From positions 1-64,000 of the forward strand of contig DASRLO010000084.1 in assembly GCA_035648415.1 (NCBI GenBank): a stretch of DNA of 64,000 nucleotides, in the 5' to 3' direction. Below the pieces are notes generated by a model. That model ran no database searches and was not told the DNA's origin. It worked only from the letters and a program-made list of their open reading frames with translations. Made by a program: the position numbers and the translations under genes. Shown one piece after another: positions 1 through 10,832 of this stretch (position 1 is the first letter of the stretch; every line of letters begins with the position of its first letter). The stretch comes from DATARH01 sp035648415. GTDB lineage: Bacteria > Pseudomonadota > Alphaproteobacteria > ATCC43930 > CGMCC-115725.

Positions 1-138
1 AATTTTAAAACGTTCCAAAATATCCGGGTCGCACGCCAATAGCGATCCGGCCCTGGGAGCGTAGAGGACATGAGGTCTTTACGCGGGCGATGCGGATGCT
101 TCCGCAAGATCGTGAATAAGCCCCACGACCATTTCGGG

Positions 139-402
139 CACGGCGCGGCGCGCGCCTATGCGGTCGGCCTGGCGAACCGGGTCGTCGCGCCGGGCGGCGA
201 GGTCGCGGCGGCGGTGGCGATGGCGGAAAAGATCGTCGATCAGGCGCCCTTGGCGCTGGCGGCGATGAAGCGATTCGTCAATGACGGGGGTGTTGCCGAA
301 GGGTCCGGCGGAGCTGGCGGCGCGGTGCGCGACAGCGAGGATGCGAAGGAAGGGGTCGCCGCGTTCAGGAAGAAACGGCGGCCGCGCTACCGCGGGCGGT
401 AG
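139..402 (+). pseudogene. Enoyl-CoA hydratase/isomerase C-terminal remnant
   Basis: The translation carries the typical C-terminal part of a crotonase-family enzyme: a GLANRVV block, then APLALAAMKRFVN, then DSEDAKEGVAAF and a basic tail ending in GR. The N-terminal two thirds, including the oxyanion-hole region, is absent; upstream of about 139 the reading frame is not crotonase-like. Between about 290 and 330 the family-like residues (VLPKGPAELAA) lie in the +1 frame, so two compensating frameshifts have scrambled the linker. I therefore read this as a decayed fragment, not a working gene. An ATG at 70 opens the frame but makes no recognisable protein start. Confidence 0.6.
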
Positions 403-423
403 CGCGCGGCGAGAGGAGAAAGC

Positions 424-621
424 TCAGGCGGCGAAGAGATGGAAGCCCTTCGACTTCTCCATCCGGGCGGCTTCCTTGGCGGCGTTATAGTCGCGCAATG
501 CGACGCGGTCGGCCTCGGGAACCGCGGCATGCGTCGCTACCGCGCACGCGGTCGGGCAGCGGGTGATGCCTTTTTTGCGCATGAATTCGGCAATCGCGGT
601 GTCGTACTCGTTCTGAGACAT
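424..621 (-). CDS. Small conserved-looking hypothetical protein (65 aa)
   Basis: A 65-residue soluble, charged protein without signal peptide or membrane segment. The start is supported by a strong ribosome site (GAGGAG) about 7 nt before the ATG. The sequence begins MSQNEYDTAIAEFMRKKG and has a central CPTAC pair of cysteines (residues 22 and 26), followed by an alpha-helical, alanine- and arginine-rich half. Similar short proteins are, from memory, widespread as hypothetical genes in alphaproteobacteria, but I know of no function. It stands alone, convergent with the crotonase remnant. Confidence 0.6.
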   Translation of the reverse strand: MSQNEYDTAIAEFMRKKGITRCPTACAVATHAAVPEADRVALRDYNAAKEAARMEKSKGFHLFAA

Positions 622-768
622 GGGGCATCTCCTCGTCGCTTAACCCTAACGCTCACCCATCGATTACATCCTCAACCGTTAACAACGGGTTAGAGCAAAA
701 CCTCCGCTAAAATTTCTCCATTGCAACAAAGCGTGCGGGCGATCTGGCCTTTTCCCTTGCGGCGACGC

Positions 769-774
769 TATAGT
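769..774 (+). promoter_or_regulatory. Possible -10 element before the MBL-fold gene
   Basis: TATAGT lies in an AT-richer strip just upstream of the MBL-fold gene. No good -35 box is seen at the right distance (746-751 reads ggcctt). If it is used, the transcript would begin close to 781, which favours the downstream TTG start at 804 over the GTG at 783. Confidence 0.25.
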
Positions 775-782
775 TTAGGCCG

Positions 783-1640
783 GTGGCCAGACAGGGGCCG
801 GGCTTGGCTCGATCCGACCTGACGATTCGCTTCTGGGGCGTTCGCGGCAGCATCGCCTGTCCTGGACCTGATACGGCGCGCTATGGCGGGAATACCTCAT
901 GCGTCGAAGTGCGCTGCGGCGAGCGGCTGCTGATCTTCGATGCCGGCAGCGGCTTGCGGGCGCTCGGTCATTCATTGGTCAAGAGCGGCCGGCCCACCGA
1001 GCTCGATCTTTTCTTCAGCCACACCCATTTCGATCACGTGGTCGGCCTGCCGTTTTTCTCCCCGTGCTACGACGCGCGCAGCCGCATGCGGTTCTGGGCC
1101 GGTCATCTGAAACGCGGCGCCGGCATCGAGAACGTGCTGGGCAAAAGCATGGCGGCGCCGCTCTTTCCGATCCCGCTCAACATCTTCGCGGCGCAGATCG
1201 ATTTCATCGACTTCGACGCCGGCGGCTCGCCGATCGTGCCGCATCCCGGGATCGTGCTGCACACCGCGCCGCTCAACCATCCGAACGGCGCGACCGGCTA
1301 TCGCGTCGAATATCGCGGCAAGTCGATCGCCTACGTCACCGACACCGAACATCTTGCCGGCCACCGCGACCCGAACGTGATGGCGCTGATCCAGAACGTC
1401 GACATCATGATCTACGACTGCACCTACACCGACGACGAGTACCTGACCCATCGCAGCTGGGGCCATTCCACCTGGCAGGAAGGGGTGCGGCTGGCCAAAG
1501 CGGCGCATGCGCGCAAGTTGGTGATCTTCCACCACGACCCGGACCATAACGACGGGTTCATGGACCGGGTCGCCAGCGAGGCCGAAGCCGAGCGGCCCGG
1601 CACCATCGTCGCCCAAGAAGGGCTGGTGCTGAAGCCTTAA
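783..1640 (+). CDS. MBL-fold metallo-hydrolase (RNase Z / PhnP-like)
   Basis: A metallo-beta-lactamase-fold hydrolase. The metal-binding motif HTHFDH is at residues 80-85 counted from the GTG, preceded by the FWGVRGS and YGGNTSCVEV blocks found in the phosphodiesterase-like branch of the family. A later VTDTEH and a C-terminal HHDPDH supply further likely ligands. The substrate cannot be told from sequence; cyclic phosphodiester or RNA-type substrates are known in relatives. The start is uncertain: GTG at 783, or TTG at 804, which has an AGGGG site 7 nt upstream and gives the shorter N-terminus usual for the family. Its stop overlaps the stop of the convergent permease gene by 4 nt. Confidence 0.85.
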   Translation: MARQGPGLARSDLTIRFWGVRGSIACPGPDTARYGGNTSCVEVRCGERLLIFDAGSGLRALGHSLVKSGRPTELDLFFSHTHFDHVVGLPFFSPCYDARSRMRFWAGHLKRGAGIENVLGKSMAAPLFPIPLNIFAAQIDFIDFDAGGSPIVPHPGIVLHTAPLNHPNGATGYRVEYRGKSIAYVTDTEHLAGHRDPNVMALIQNVDIMIYDCTYTDDEYLTHRSWGHSTWQEGVRLAKAAHARKLVIFHHDPDHNDGFMDRVASEAEAERPGTIVAQEGLVLKP

Positions 1641-2845
1641 TGATACGGGTCGGCGGCGTCGCGCAGCCCGTCGCCGAAAAAGTTGAAGGCCAGCACCGTG
1701 ACGATGACCGGCACCACCGGCAGCATCAGCCACGGGTAGAGCGCGACGACGCTGATGTTCTGCGACTCGCCGAGCAAGACGCCCCAGCTGGTGATCGGCG
1801 GGCGCAGCCCGAGCCCCAAGAAGGAGAGCGCGGTCTCGCCGAGGATCATGCCGGGGATCACCAGCGTCGCCGAGGCGATCAGGTGGCTCATAAAGCTCGG
1901 CAGCAGATGACGGCCGATGATCCGCGCCGGGGTCGCGCCCATCAGCACCGCGGCGGTGCAAAAATCTTCCTCGCGCAGCGACAGGAGTTTGGAGCGCACC
2001 GCGCGCGCCAAATGCGTCCACTCGATCATGCCGAGGATGAGGGTGATGCCGAAATAGATCAGGAGCGGGCTCCACGTCACCGGGAGGATCGCGCCCAAGG
2101 CCATCCACAGCGGCAAATGCGGAAACGACTGCACCACCTCGATGCCGCGCTGGATCAGGATGTCGGTCCAGCCGCCGTAATAGCCGGCGATGCCGCCGAT
2201 GAGGATGCCGAGCGTGAAGCTGACCGAGACGCCGAGGAGGCCGACGGTCAGCGAAATCCGTGCGCCGTAGACGATGCGGGAGAACAGGTCGCGGCCGAGC
2301 CGGTCGGTGCCGAGCAGGAACAACTGCCCGCCTTTGGCCGGGCAAACGAGGTGAAACCGCGCCGGCAGGAAGCCCCAGAACAGATACGGGTCGCTCTTGC
2401 ACAGGAAGCGCAGCGTCTCGCGCTTGTCCGGGTTCGGCGTGTAGACGCGCCGGAGGTTCTGCATGTCGAGGCGGTAATCGTAGCCCTCGACATAGGGTGC
2501 GACGAGGCGGCCTTCGTCGAAAATGTGGAGGTGCTGCGGCGGCGCGTAGATGAAATCGGTGTTGCGCGTGTCGAGCGCGTAGGGCGCGAGGATCTCGCTG
2601 ACCAGGGTGGTCGCATAGAAAAACAACAGCAGAAAGCCCGATGCCACCGCCACCCGGTGGCGGAGCAGCCGCCACCACATCAGCCGCCACTGCGAGGCCT
2701 GGTTGTAGCGCTCCTGGCCGGCGGTCATCGCCTCGACCGACATCGCGTCGAACGGTTCCGGCGAGACGTAATGCGGCAGCGGATCGGCGCCGCCCTCCCC
2801 CGCGGGACGCCGGTCGAGCGGATCGATGGTGATGTCGGCGGTCAC
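1637..2845 (-). CDS. Peptide-type ABC transporter permease (OppC/DppC/YejE-like)
   Basis: The second integral membrane subunit of an oligopeptide-family (binding-protein family 5) importer; it is expected to form the inner-membrane channel with the upstream permease. After a ~60-residue cytoplasmic N-terminus there is a first membrane helix at about 64-84 and a periplasmic loop at about 85-190, longer than in typical DppC. The C-terminal permease core follows, with the EAA-type coupling loop at about 294-316 (TAAVLMGATPARIIGRHLLP). The length is 402 aa. The GTG start is fixed by a GTGA overlap with the stop of the preceding permease gene. It is the last gene of the minus-strand operon. Confidence 0.9.
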   Translation of the reverse strand: MTADITIDPLDRRPAGEGGADPLPHYVSPEPFDAMSVEAMTAGQERYNQASQWRLMWWRLLRHRVAVASGFLLLFFYATTLVSEILAPYALDTRNTDFIYAPPQHLHIFDEGRLVAPYVEGYDYRLDMQNLRRVYTPNPDKRETLRFLCKSDPYLFWGFLPARFHLVCPAKGGQLFLLGTDRLGRDLFSRIVYGARISLTVGLLGVSVSFTLGILIGGIAGYYGGWTDILIQRGIEVVQSFPHLPLWMALGAILPVTWSPLLIYFGITLILGMIEWTHLARAVRSKLLSLREEDFCTAAVLMGATPARIIGRHLLPSFMSHLIASATLVIPGMILGETALSFLGLGLRPPITSWGVLLGESQNISVVALYPWLMLPVVPVIVTVLAFNFFGDGLRDAADPYH

Positions 2846-3840
2846 GACCGCGCCCCGCTTTGCAGGCGGATGCGAGGGTCGAGCGTCGCCAGCGCCAGAT
2901 CGGAAATGAACACGCCGATCACGGTCAGGAACGACATGAACATCAGAAACGAGCCCGCGAGATACATGTCCTGGCTGCGCAGCGCTTCCAACAGCATCGG
3001 CCCGGTGGTTGGCAGCGACATCACCACCGAGACGATGACCGCGCCGGAAATCACCTGCGGCAGCAGCGAGCCGATATCGCTGATGAACGGGTTCAACGCC
3101 ATGCGCAGCGGGTATTTCACCAGCACCTTGAACGGGTGCAGGCCTTTCGCCCGCGCGGTCACGACGTATTGCTTTTGCAGCTCGTCGAGCAGATTGGCGC
3201 GCAGCCGGCGGATCATCGCGGCGGTCCCGGCGGTGCCGATGACGATGACCGGGATCCAGATATGGGCGGCGACCGACATGGCCTTGCCCCAATCCCACGG
3301 CCGGTTGAGGTATTGCGGGTCCATCAGCCCGCCGACCGAGATGCCGAACCAGACATGGGCGAGGTAGACCAGCACCAGCGCCAACAGGAAGCTCGGGGTC
3401 GCAAGGCCGAGAAAGCCCAGAAGGGTGAGCGAATAATCGCCCCAGCTATATTGGTGCGTGGCCGAATAGACCCCGATCGGAAACGCGACGATATAGGTGA
3501 AGACAATCGTCGCGAGCGAGACGAGGAAGGTCAGCAGCAGCCGGTCGCCGACCACCTTGTCGACCGGCATGTCGTAGAGGAACGAATACCCCATGTCGCC
3601 GCGCAGCAGATTGCCGACCCAGGTGAGGTATTGCCGCCACAACGGCAGGTCGAAACCGTATTCGGCCTTGAGGAACGCGATCTTCGCCAAATTGGCTTTC
3701 TCGCCCGCGCTCTGCAGCTCGGCGATGTAGGTCGAGAAATAATCGCCCGGCGGCAGATGGATGATCGTGAAGATCGCGATGCTGATGACGATCAGCGTCG
3801 GGATCATGATCAGGATGCGGCGGACGATGTACCCGAGCAT
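2842..3840 (-). CDS. Peptide-type ABC transporter permease (OppB/DppB/YejB-like)
   Basis: The first permease subunit of the same importer. It begins with the classic MLGYIVRRILIMIPTL, the N-terminal membrane helix of DppB-type proteins, and has about six hydrophobic helices. An EAA coupling loop lies near the C-terminal third (VVTARAKGLHPFKVLVKYPL). The length of 332 aa is normal. The ATG at 3840 is chosen because the residues before it (VKKQ) start with a GTA codon; the gap to the binding-protein stop is only 8 nt. It is followed by a 4-nt overlap with the OppC-like gene, so the two are translationally coupled. Confidence 0.9.
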   Translation of the reverse strand: MLGYIVRRILIMIPTLIVISIAIFTIIHLPPGDYFSTYIAELQSAGEKANLAKIAFLKAEYGFDLPLWRQYLTWVGNLLRGDMGYSFLYDMPVDKVVGDRLLLTFLVSLATIVFTYIVAFPIGVYSATHQYSWGDYSLTLLGFLGLATPSFLLALVLVYLAHVWFGISVGGLMDPQYLNRPWDWGKAMSVAAHIWIPVIVIGTAGTAAMIRRLRANLLDELQKQYVVTARAKGLHPFKVLVKYPLRMALNPFISDIGSLLPQVISGAVIVSVVMSLPTTGPMLLEALRSQDMYLAGSFLMFMSFLTVIGVFISDLALATLDPRIRLQSGARS

Positions 3841-3848
3841 TTGCTTCT

Positions 3849-5770
3849 TTACCGCCCCGCCCCCGACAGTTCGGCGGTGGAGCCGGGGCCGCCGGGCTCG
3901 GCGAACCAGAAGCCGTCGGGCTTGTAGATGCCGAAATGCGCGCCGGGGTCCCAATTGTAGATGCCTTCGCTCGGCACGTTGCGCAGCCTGTCGTTGACCA
4001 CGACCGGCTGCTGCACGCCGGCGACGAGGCCGATCGAGAATACCTCGTCCGACCAGATCTGCAGCATGTCGTGCCAGATGCGCGCCTGGTCCGGCTCGCT
4101 GGTCGCGGCGAGCCAGTCGCCGTAGAGTTCGCGCAGCTTGACCGCCTGGGGCATGTCGGGCGGCTCGCCGGACTTGCCCTTGGTCTCGGCGTATTCGCCC
4201 CATCTCGGCCATTCGAGCTGGTCTTGGGCGGTCGGCGCGAATTCGGCCGGCGACATCGTCGCGGTGGCGAGGCCGTTCTCGACGCCCTTGTCGATCGACA
4301 TCAGCGCATCGCCGGAGAATACCCGGCGGCGGAACAGCGTCAACTGCGCCGGCTTCGAATAGAGCTGGACGCCGACGCGCCGCCATGAATCGCGGATCAG
4401 CTCCAGCACATCGGATTTCTCGGTCGATTCGCCCGAATCCTCGACGATGACCGCGCAGGGGCGGCCGTCGGGCAGGAGGCGCCTGCCGTCCGCATCCCTG
4501 CCGGTCAGCCCGACCTCATCGAGCAGCGCATCCGCCTGTTTGACGTCGTAGCTCGCCCAGTTCGCGCGGTATTCGGTGCGATAGAGTGAGCTTTGCGGCA
4601 GCACCGTGTTCTGCCCTTCGATCGCCAGGCCGAAATAGAGCGCCTGGTTGATCTCGTGGCGGTCGATTGCGAGCGACAGCGCGCGGCGGAAGCGCACGTC
4701 GCGGATCAGCTTGCGCCAGACCGGGTCGTTGGTGTTGAGGTTGGGGTAGAGCGCCAATTGGCTGCCCGGTCCGGTGCGCCACAGCCGCACCTTGTAGTGG
4801 CCGTCGCCCTCGCCCGCTTTGAGGAAGGTGTAGTCGTCAAAGCGCAGATAGCGCGCCTGCAGGTCGCTCTCCCCGGCGCCGGTCTTGGCCGGGATGATCT
4901 GGCTGTCGGCGATGGTGAAGATAACGCGGTCGATATAGGGCAGCTGATGGCCGGCGCCGTCGACACGGTAGTAATAGGGGTTGCGCTCGAAAACGATACG
5001 ATCGGCCGGCGGCTTGGTCTTGAGCACCCAGGGGTCGAGCGTCGGCAGCTTGGGGTTGTCGTTGTGGTACTGGCTGTCGAGCTTGGTGTGGAGCGCCGCC
5101 CAATTGCGCACCCCGGCGTCCTTGATCTTGGCGTCGAGCTCGGCCTTGTCGGCGTATTTGACATGGAATTTCTTAAGGTAATGCGCCGGCGCGTAGATGA
5201 ACAGCGGATCGGGCGCGGCCAGCGCCGGCAGGAACAGCGGGTTCGGCTTCGCCCAGGTGAAGCGCACCGTGGTCTCGTCGAGCACCTCGAACTTGGGCGC
5301 CTCGCCGCCGACCAGCATCGCCAGCGGCGGACCCGTCGGCGACAGCTCGGGGTTTTCGGCGATGTCCTCGAACCAGTAGCGGAAATCCTCCGAGGTGAAC
5401 GGCTGGCCGTCGGACCATTTGTGGCCCGACCGCAGGTGCAGGGTGAAGATGCGGCCTTCCTCGACATCCGCCGCGCGCAGGATGTCGGGGACGATTGCCA
5501 GAGCCGGGGTGTAGGCGACGAGGCGGGCATAGCCGTAGACGACCATGAGCCGAGTGTCCTTGGGGCTGGCCATCAGCATGCGCAGATCGCCGCCGGGTTT
5601 GCCCAGGGCTTCGAGCTCGGCGAGCGCCGGATCCTGCGGGATGCGCTGCACGGCCGGCGGCAGCTTGCCGCTCGCCACCAGATCCGCGAAATACGGCGTC
5701 TCCAGCAGCGCGGCACGGGCGCCGCCCGCCGTCAGCAGCAGCAGGCCGAGCGCGAGGACGCGGGCCTTTC

Positions 5771-5774
<4 letters not shown>
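3849..5774 (-). CDS. ABC transporter substrate-binding protein, family 5 (peptide/YejA-like)
   Basis: The periplasmic binding protein of the importer, 641 aa. A clear signal peptide (residues 1-21, MRKARVLALGLLLLTAGGARA) is followed by a family-5 solute-binding domain, with the usual motifs FTLHLRSGHKWSDGQPFTSE (~100-120) and RFRRALSLAIDR further on. It is longer than DppA (~535 aa) and closer to the YejA branch, which handles longer peptides. That would be compatible with uptake of a modified peptide or cell-wall fragment, but the ligand is unknown. The ATG overlaps the stop of the ATPase gene (ATGA). Confidence 0.9.
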
Positions 5775-7674
<1,900 letters not shown>

Positions 7675-7678
<4 letters not shown>

Positions 7679-8208
7679 CACGGCGCCCTTGCTTCCGGGA
7701 CCCGGATGCCGAGCGCCTGGAGGTTGGCGGAGGTCGCCTCGCTGAGCTCGAGGTTGCGCTCGGCGGCGGCGGCCGCGGCGTGCCGCACCAACCGGTCGAA
7801 CCCGTCGAGCCGACTGTCGAGACTGAGGCGCGCGCGGCCGGCGCCCAGCTCCAACTGCATCCAGCCGCTCTTGCGGTCGCGGCGGGTCGAATAAAAGGCG
7901 AGCTTCATGCGGTCGAGGCCGGACCACGCGATCGTCGCCGGACGCAACCCGACAGCGCGCAATTCGCTGTCGCTGACCTCCAGGCTGGTGCCGTGGCGCA
8001 ACGCGGTGCGGATCGCGAAGGCGCCGAAGATCGCGGCGAAACCGCCCAGCACCAATGCGGCGACGACGCCGACCGAGACCGTGGCGAGGATCACCAGGGT
8101 GGGCCCAAGCCCGGCCGCGGCGCGCAGGTAATCGCCGATCATCGCCGACGCCGGATAGCTGAAGCGCTCGACATCCTCGGGCATGCCGGTGGCCGCGACT
8201 TGGCTCAC
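7675..8208 (-). CDS. Hypothetical membrane protein, PH-like
   Basis: A 177-residue protein of no named family that I can recognise with certainty. Two adjacent hydrophobic segments (about residues 33-68, rich in Val, Ala and Gly) are followed by a soluble half. The order, a membrane hairpin then SLEVSDSELRAVGLR and a WSGLDRMKL strand, resembles the bacterial PH-like (YdbT/YcxB-type) domains found in small inner-membrane proteins. Its GTG start overlaps the stop of the deacetylase-like gene and its stop overlaps the ATPase start, both as GTGA. Its product is therefore probably made together with the transporter and the glycan enzymes. Confidence 0.7.
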
Positions 8209-9005
8209 GGCCGCCGCCCCGCCAGCTCACGCGGGTCGATCCAGCGCGCGGCGCGGTGACCGGCAATCACCGCGCCGAGCCGGGCCATGAAATCCTCGGT
8301 CGCCGGGTCCATCACGAGGTGATGGGTCAGCACGCCGATCGCGGCGCCGTCGCCCGTCGCGCGCCGCGACCGCAGCTCGGCAAGCAGCCGGCCGAGCGCC
8401 GGCGCCGTTCCGACAAAGCCGCGCGTGGTCCGCCAGGCGACGACGTCGAGATGCATGTCGGCGATGGCGACCCCCGGCGGCGGCGGGTTCCGGCGCGGCG
8501 CCATCTGCGACAATGTGGTCAGCCCCGCCTCCGCCAAAAGCGGTACGAAGCGATCGGGGAAGCGGTTCCACGGCGGCACGAACACCGGCAGCGCGCGCGG
8601 ACCGAACAACGAGCGCAGCCGCTGGCGCCCTTCGTCAAATTCGTCGGCGATCTCGACCGGATGACGCCCGGCCGGGTACTCGCTCTTCTTGCCGGCGCCG
8701 GCTCCCGAGTAATCCGCGGCGCGGTCGGCGTGGCACCAGCCGTGCTGCAGCACCGCGACCTGCGGGAAGGCGTCGAGCGCCGCCGCCAATTCGCGCACCA
8801 CATCCGCCGGGATCACCGCGAGCGCCAAGGGCGTATCGCCGGCGAGCGCAAGCAGGCGGTCGAGCCGAGGCGTCGGCGCCACGGCGTCGTCATCGCGCCA
8901 CCACAGGCGCGCGACCATCCCGGTTTCCTCCCAGCGATCCAGCTCGACGACCAGATCTGGCCATTCGGCGCTGTTCGCCGCCGCTCCGCGCGGCAGATAC
9001 GTCAT
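8205..9005 (-). CDS. Polysaccharide deacetylase-family protein
   Basis: A protein of 266 aa with features of the NodB-like carbohydrate esterase superfamily: WWRDDDAVAPTP near residue 40 (the Asp pair of the metal site), LQHGWCHADR in the middle (equivalent of the HxxxH metal ligands) and FVPPWNRFPDRF (the family's substrate-groove motif). No signal peptide is seen, so it may act on a cytoplasmic sugar intermediate. I chose the ATG at 9005 because an earlier ATG at 9089 would overlap the preceding glycosyltransferase by 35 nt and adds residues unlike the family. The end overlaps the next gene as GTGA. Confidence 0.75.
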   Translation of the reverse strand: MTYLPRGAAANSAEWPDLVVELDRWEETGMVARLWWRDDDAVAPTPRLDRLLALAGDTPLALAVIPADVVRELAAALDAFPQVAVLQHGWCHADRAADYSGAGAGKKSEYPAGRHPVEIADEFDEGRQRLRSLFGPRALPVFVPPWNRFPDRFVPLLAEAGLTTLSQMAPRRNPPPPGVAIADMHLDVVAWRTTRGFVGTAPALGRLLAELRSRRATGDGAAIGVLTHHLVMDPATEDFMARLGAVIAGHRAARWIDPRELAGRRP

Positions 9006-9054
9006 CGCGCGATCATATCGCCGGAGCGCCGCGCAAAAAAGCCTCGGAAACGGC

Positions 9055-10248
9055 TCATTTAGAGAAGCCGGTCGTGATGAAGCCGGCAATCAGCGCGGCC
9101 GCGCGCCGCGCGCCGCCGGTATCGAGCGCGATCGGGCAAGGCTCGCGCGCCGCGGCACGCTCGATGACGGCGGCGAGCGCCGCCGGCGTCAGGTCGCGTT
9201 CGCGCAGCAGATGCGCCGCGCCGCGCGACGCCAGATGCTCGGCGCGGATCGCCTGCTCGGTCTCGCGCTCGGCGGCAAACGGCACCAGCACGGCGCGGGC
9301 TCTCGCGGCAAGGATGTCCAAGACCGTGTTGTAGCCGGCCTGGCTTACCGATACGTGACAGCGGCGCAGCAGCGCCGGAAAATCACGGCGGAACCGCTCG
9401 ATGACGACGCCCGGAGGGGCGTCGCGGCGTAGCGCGGCGAGCGCGTCGTCGCCGAGGCCGGCGCCGGCGAGGATGCGCCAGACGCGGCCGGCGAGACAGC
9501 CTTGCCGGCGGGCCGCCAGCGCCGCCTGCAGCAGCATCCGGCCCGCCGCGCCGCCACCGACCGAAACGAGCACCTCGCCGTCTCCGTCCTTCGGCGCGGC
9601 GAGGGAGGAGGTGGGGTGGGTTTCCGTCACATAGCCCGTGTAATGCAGGCGGTCGGCGATCCGCGGGGCCGCCGGGAAAGCGGCGTCGAACGGGATGAAA
9701 GCCGCGTCGCCGTGCACCAGCACGGCGGCGAAGTCGCGGCGCACGCGGGCGACGATGTCCCGCAGCCGGTCCGGATCGGGGCGCACGGTCGGGATGTCGC
9801 GCACCGAGGAGATGACGGGCGACCCCGCCTCGCGCGCCGCGGCGATTAGTGGATCGAGCTCGAAGCGGAAGGCGCGGCGGGCGAACGGGAACCCCTCGAT
9901 CACCACCGCGTCCGGGCGCGCCGCGGCGAATGCGGCGAGCAGCCGGTCGCGGCGCACGGCACGGAGCGCGTCGTCGACCGGTTCGCCGGCCGCGCCGACG
10001 AGGGCGAAGGTCGCGTCGCGGGCGCGGATCGGCGGCAGCTGGACGATGTCGATGCCGGGGTCGACGCCGGGGTCGATGCCGGGGTCGATGCCGGGGTCGC
10101 GCTCGATCTCGGGCACCGGCGGGCCGCCCTGGACCAGGGTGACGTCGATGCCCGCGGCGACCAGCGCCTCGGCGATGCGCAGCGAGCGCTGCAGATGGCC
10201 GATACCGAGCAAATACTGGACGTGGAACAGCACCCGCCGGGCCATCAC
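9055..10248 (-). CDS. MurG-like glycosyltransferase with in-frame tandem repeat
   Basis: A predicted GT-B fold enzyme of 397 aa. The N-terminal motif HVQYLLGIGHLQRSLRIAEAL (about 9-29) is the acceptor-side loop of MurG/COG4671-type transferases. The C-terminal half has VSVGGGAAGRM and the donor-site region SQAGYNTVLDILAARARAVL. Residues 51-66 are four copies of a D-P-G-(I/V) unit encoded by a 12-bp repeat, inserted in a loop of the N-domain. Starts GTG at 10248 and ATG at 10245 are adjacent; the first gives a GTGA overlap with the phosphatase stop. The sugar and acceptor are unknown. Confidence 0.8.
   Translation of the reverse strand: MMARRVLFHVQYLLGIGHLQRSLRIAEALVAAGIDVTLVQGGPPVPEIERDPGIDPGIDPGVDPGIDIVQLPPIRARDATFALVGAAGEPVDDALRAVRRDRLLAAFAAARPDAVVIEGFPFARRAFRFELDPLIAAAREAGSPVISSVRDIPTVRPDPDRLRDIVARVRRDFAAVLVHGDAAFIPFDAAFPAAPRIADRLHYTGYVTETHPTSSLAAPKDGDGEVLVSVGGGAAGRMLLQAALAARRQGCLAGRVWRILAGAGLGDDALAALRRDAPPGVVIERFRRDFPALLRRCHVSVSQAGYNTVLDILAARARAVLVPFAAERETEQAIRAEHLASRGAAHLLRERDLTPAALAAVIERAAAREPCPIALDTGGARRAAALIAGFITTGFSK
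10051..10098 (+). repeat. Four 12-bp direct repeats inside a glycosyltransferase gene
   Basis: Four tandem copies of GATGCCGGGGTC (the second copy has GAC for GAT) lie in the coding sequence of the MurG-like enzyme. Each unit encodes four residues on the minus strand, so gain or loss of a copy would change loop length without a frameshift. Confidence 0.9.
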
Positions 10249-10832
10249 CGCTCCAGCGAGAGGTTGAGCCGGTCAATGCTCGGGTGGCCGTCCGCGTCGA
10301 GGCGAAACAGATGCGCCGCCGACCATGAGAGGCGATAAGGCTGCTTGCCGAGCATATTCCAGCCGGTCGCGAGCGCGAAAATGGGCCGGATGACGCCCTT
10401 GTGGGTGACCGCGGCGGTTGGCCGGCCCGAAGCGGCGATCTCGGCGAGCAGCGGCCCGACTCGCGCCTGCACGTCGCGTGGGCTTTCGCCGCCGGGCGTG
10501 CGGAAATCGAGGCCTTGCGCTTCCAGTTCGTCCAAGCTGCCGGCGAAGCTGGCGCGAAGCTCGGCGAGGGTGTGGCCTTCCCATTCGCCCCACGACATCT
10601 CGATAAGGCGCGGCTCGATTTGCGGCGAGACGCCGAGGCGCTCGGCGGTCGCGAGCGTCCGGGCGAGCGGGCTCGCCAGGAAGCGGAACCCGGCCAGCTC
10701 CGGCGGCAGGCGCCAATCCGGGATCGCGGCGGGATCGAGCGGCGTATCGCGCTGCCCTTGCAGCCGTCCTTCGGCGTTCCACACGGTCGGCATGTGGCGG
10801 ATCAGCGCGAACGTCGTGAACTTCGAGGTCAC
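10245..10832 (-). CDS. Histidine phosphatase family protein
   Basis: A phosphoglycerate-mutase-like phosphatase of 195 aa. The phosphohistidine motif is LIRHMPTVWNAEGRLQG (RHG variant RHM, about residues 10-13). The second arginine lies in FLASPLARTLATAERL, the catalytic Glu region in EMSWGEWEG, and the second His in AAVTHKGVIRP. The substrate is unknown; in this setting a phospho-sugar is a reasonable guess but only an inference. Both ends overlap neighbours by GTGA, placing it firmly in the glycosyltransferase operon. Confidence 0.85.
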   Translation of the reverse strand: MTSKFTTFALIRHMPTVWNAEGRLQGQRDTPLDPAAIPDWRLPPELAGFRFLASPLARTLATAERLGVSPQIEPRLIEMSWGEWEGHTLAELRASFAGSLDELEAQGLDFRTPGGESPRDVQARVGPLLAEIAASGRPTAAVTHKGVIRPIFALATGWNMLGKQPYRLSWSAAHLFRLDADGHPSIDRLNLSLER

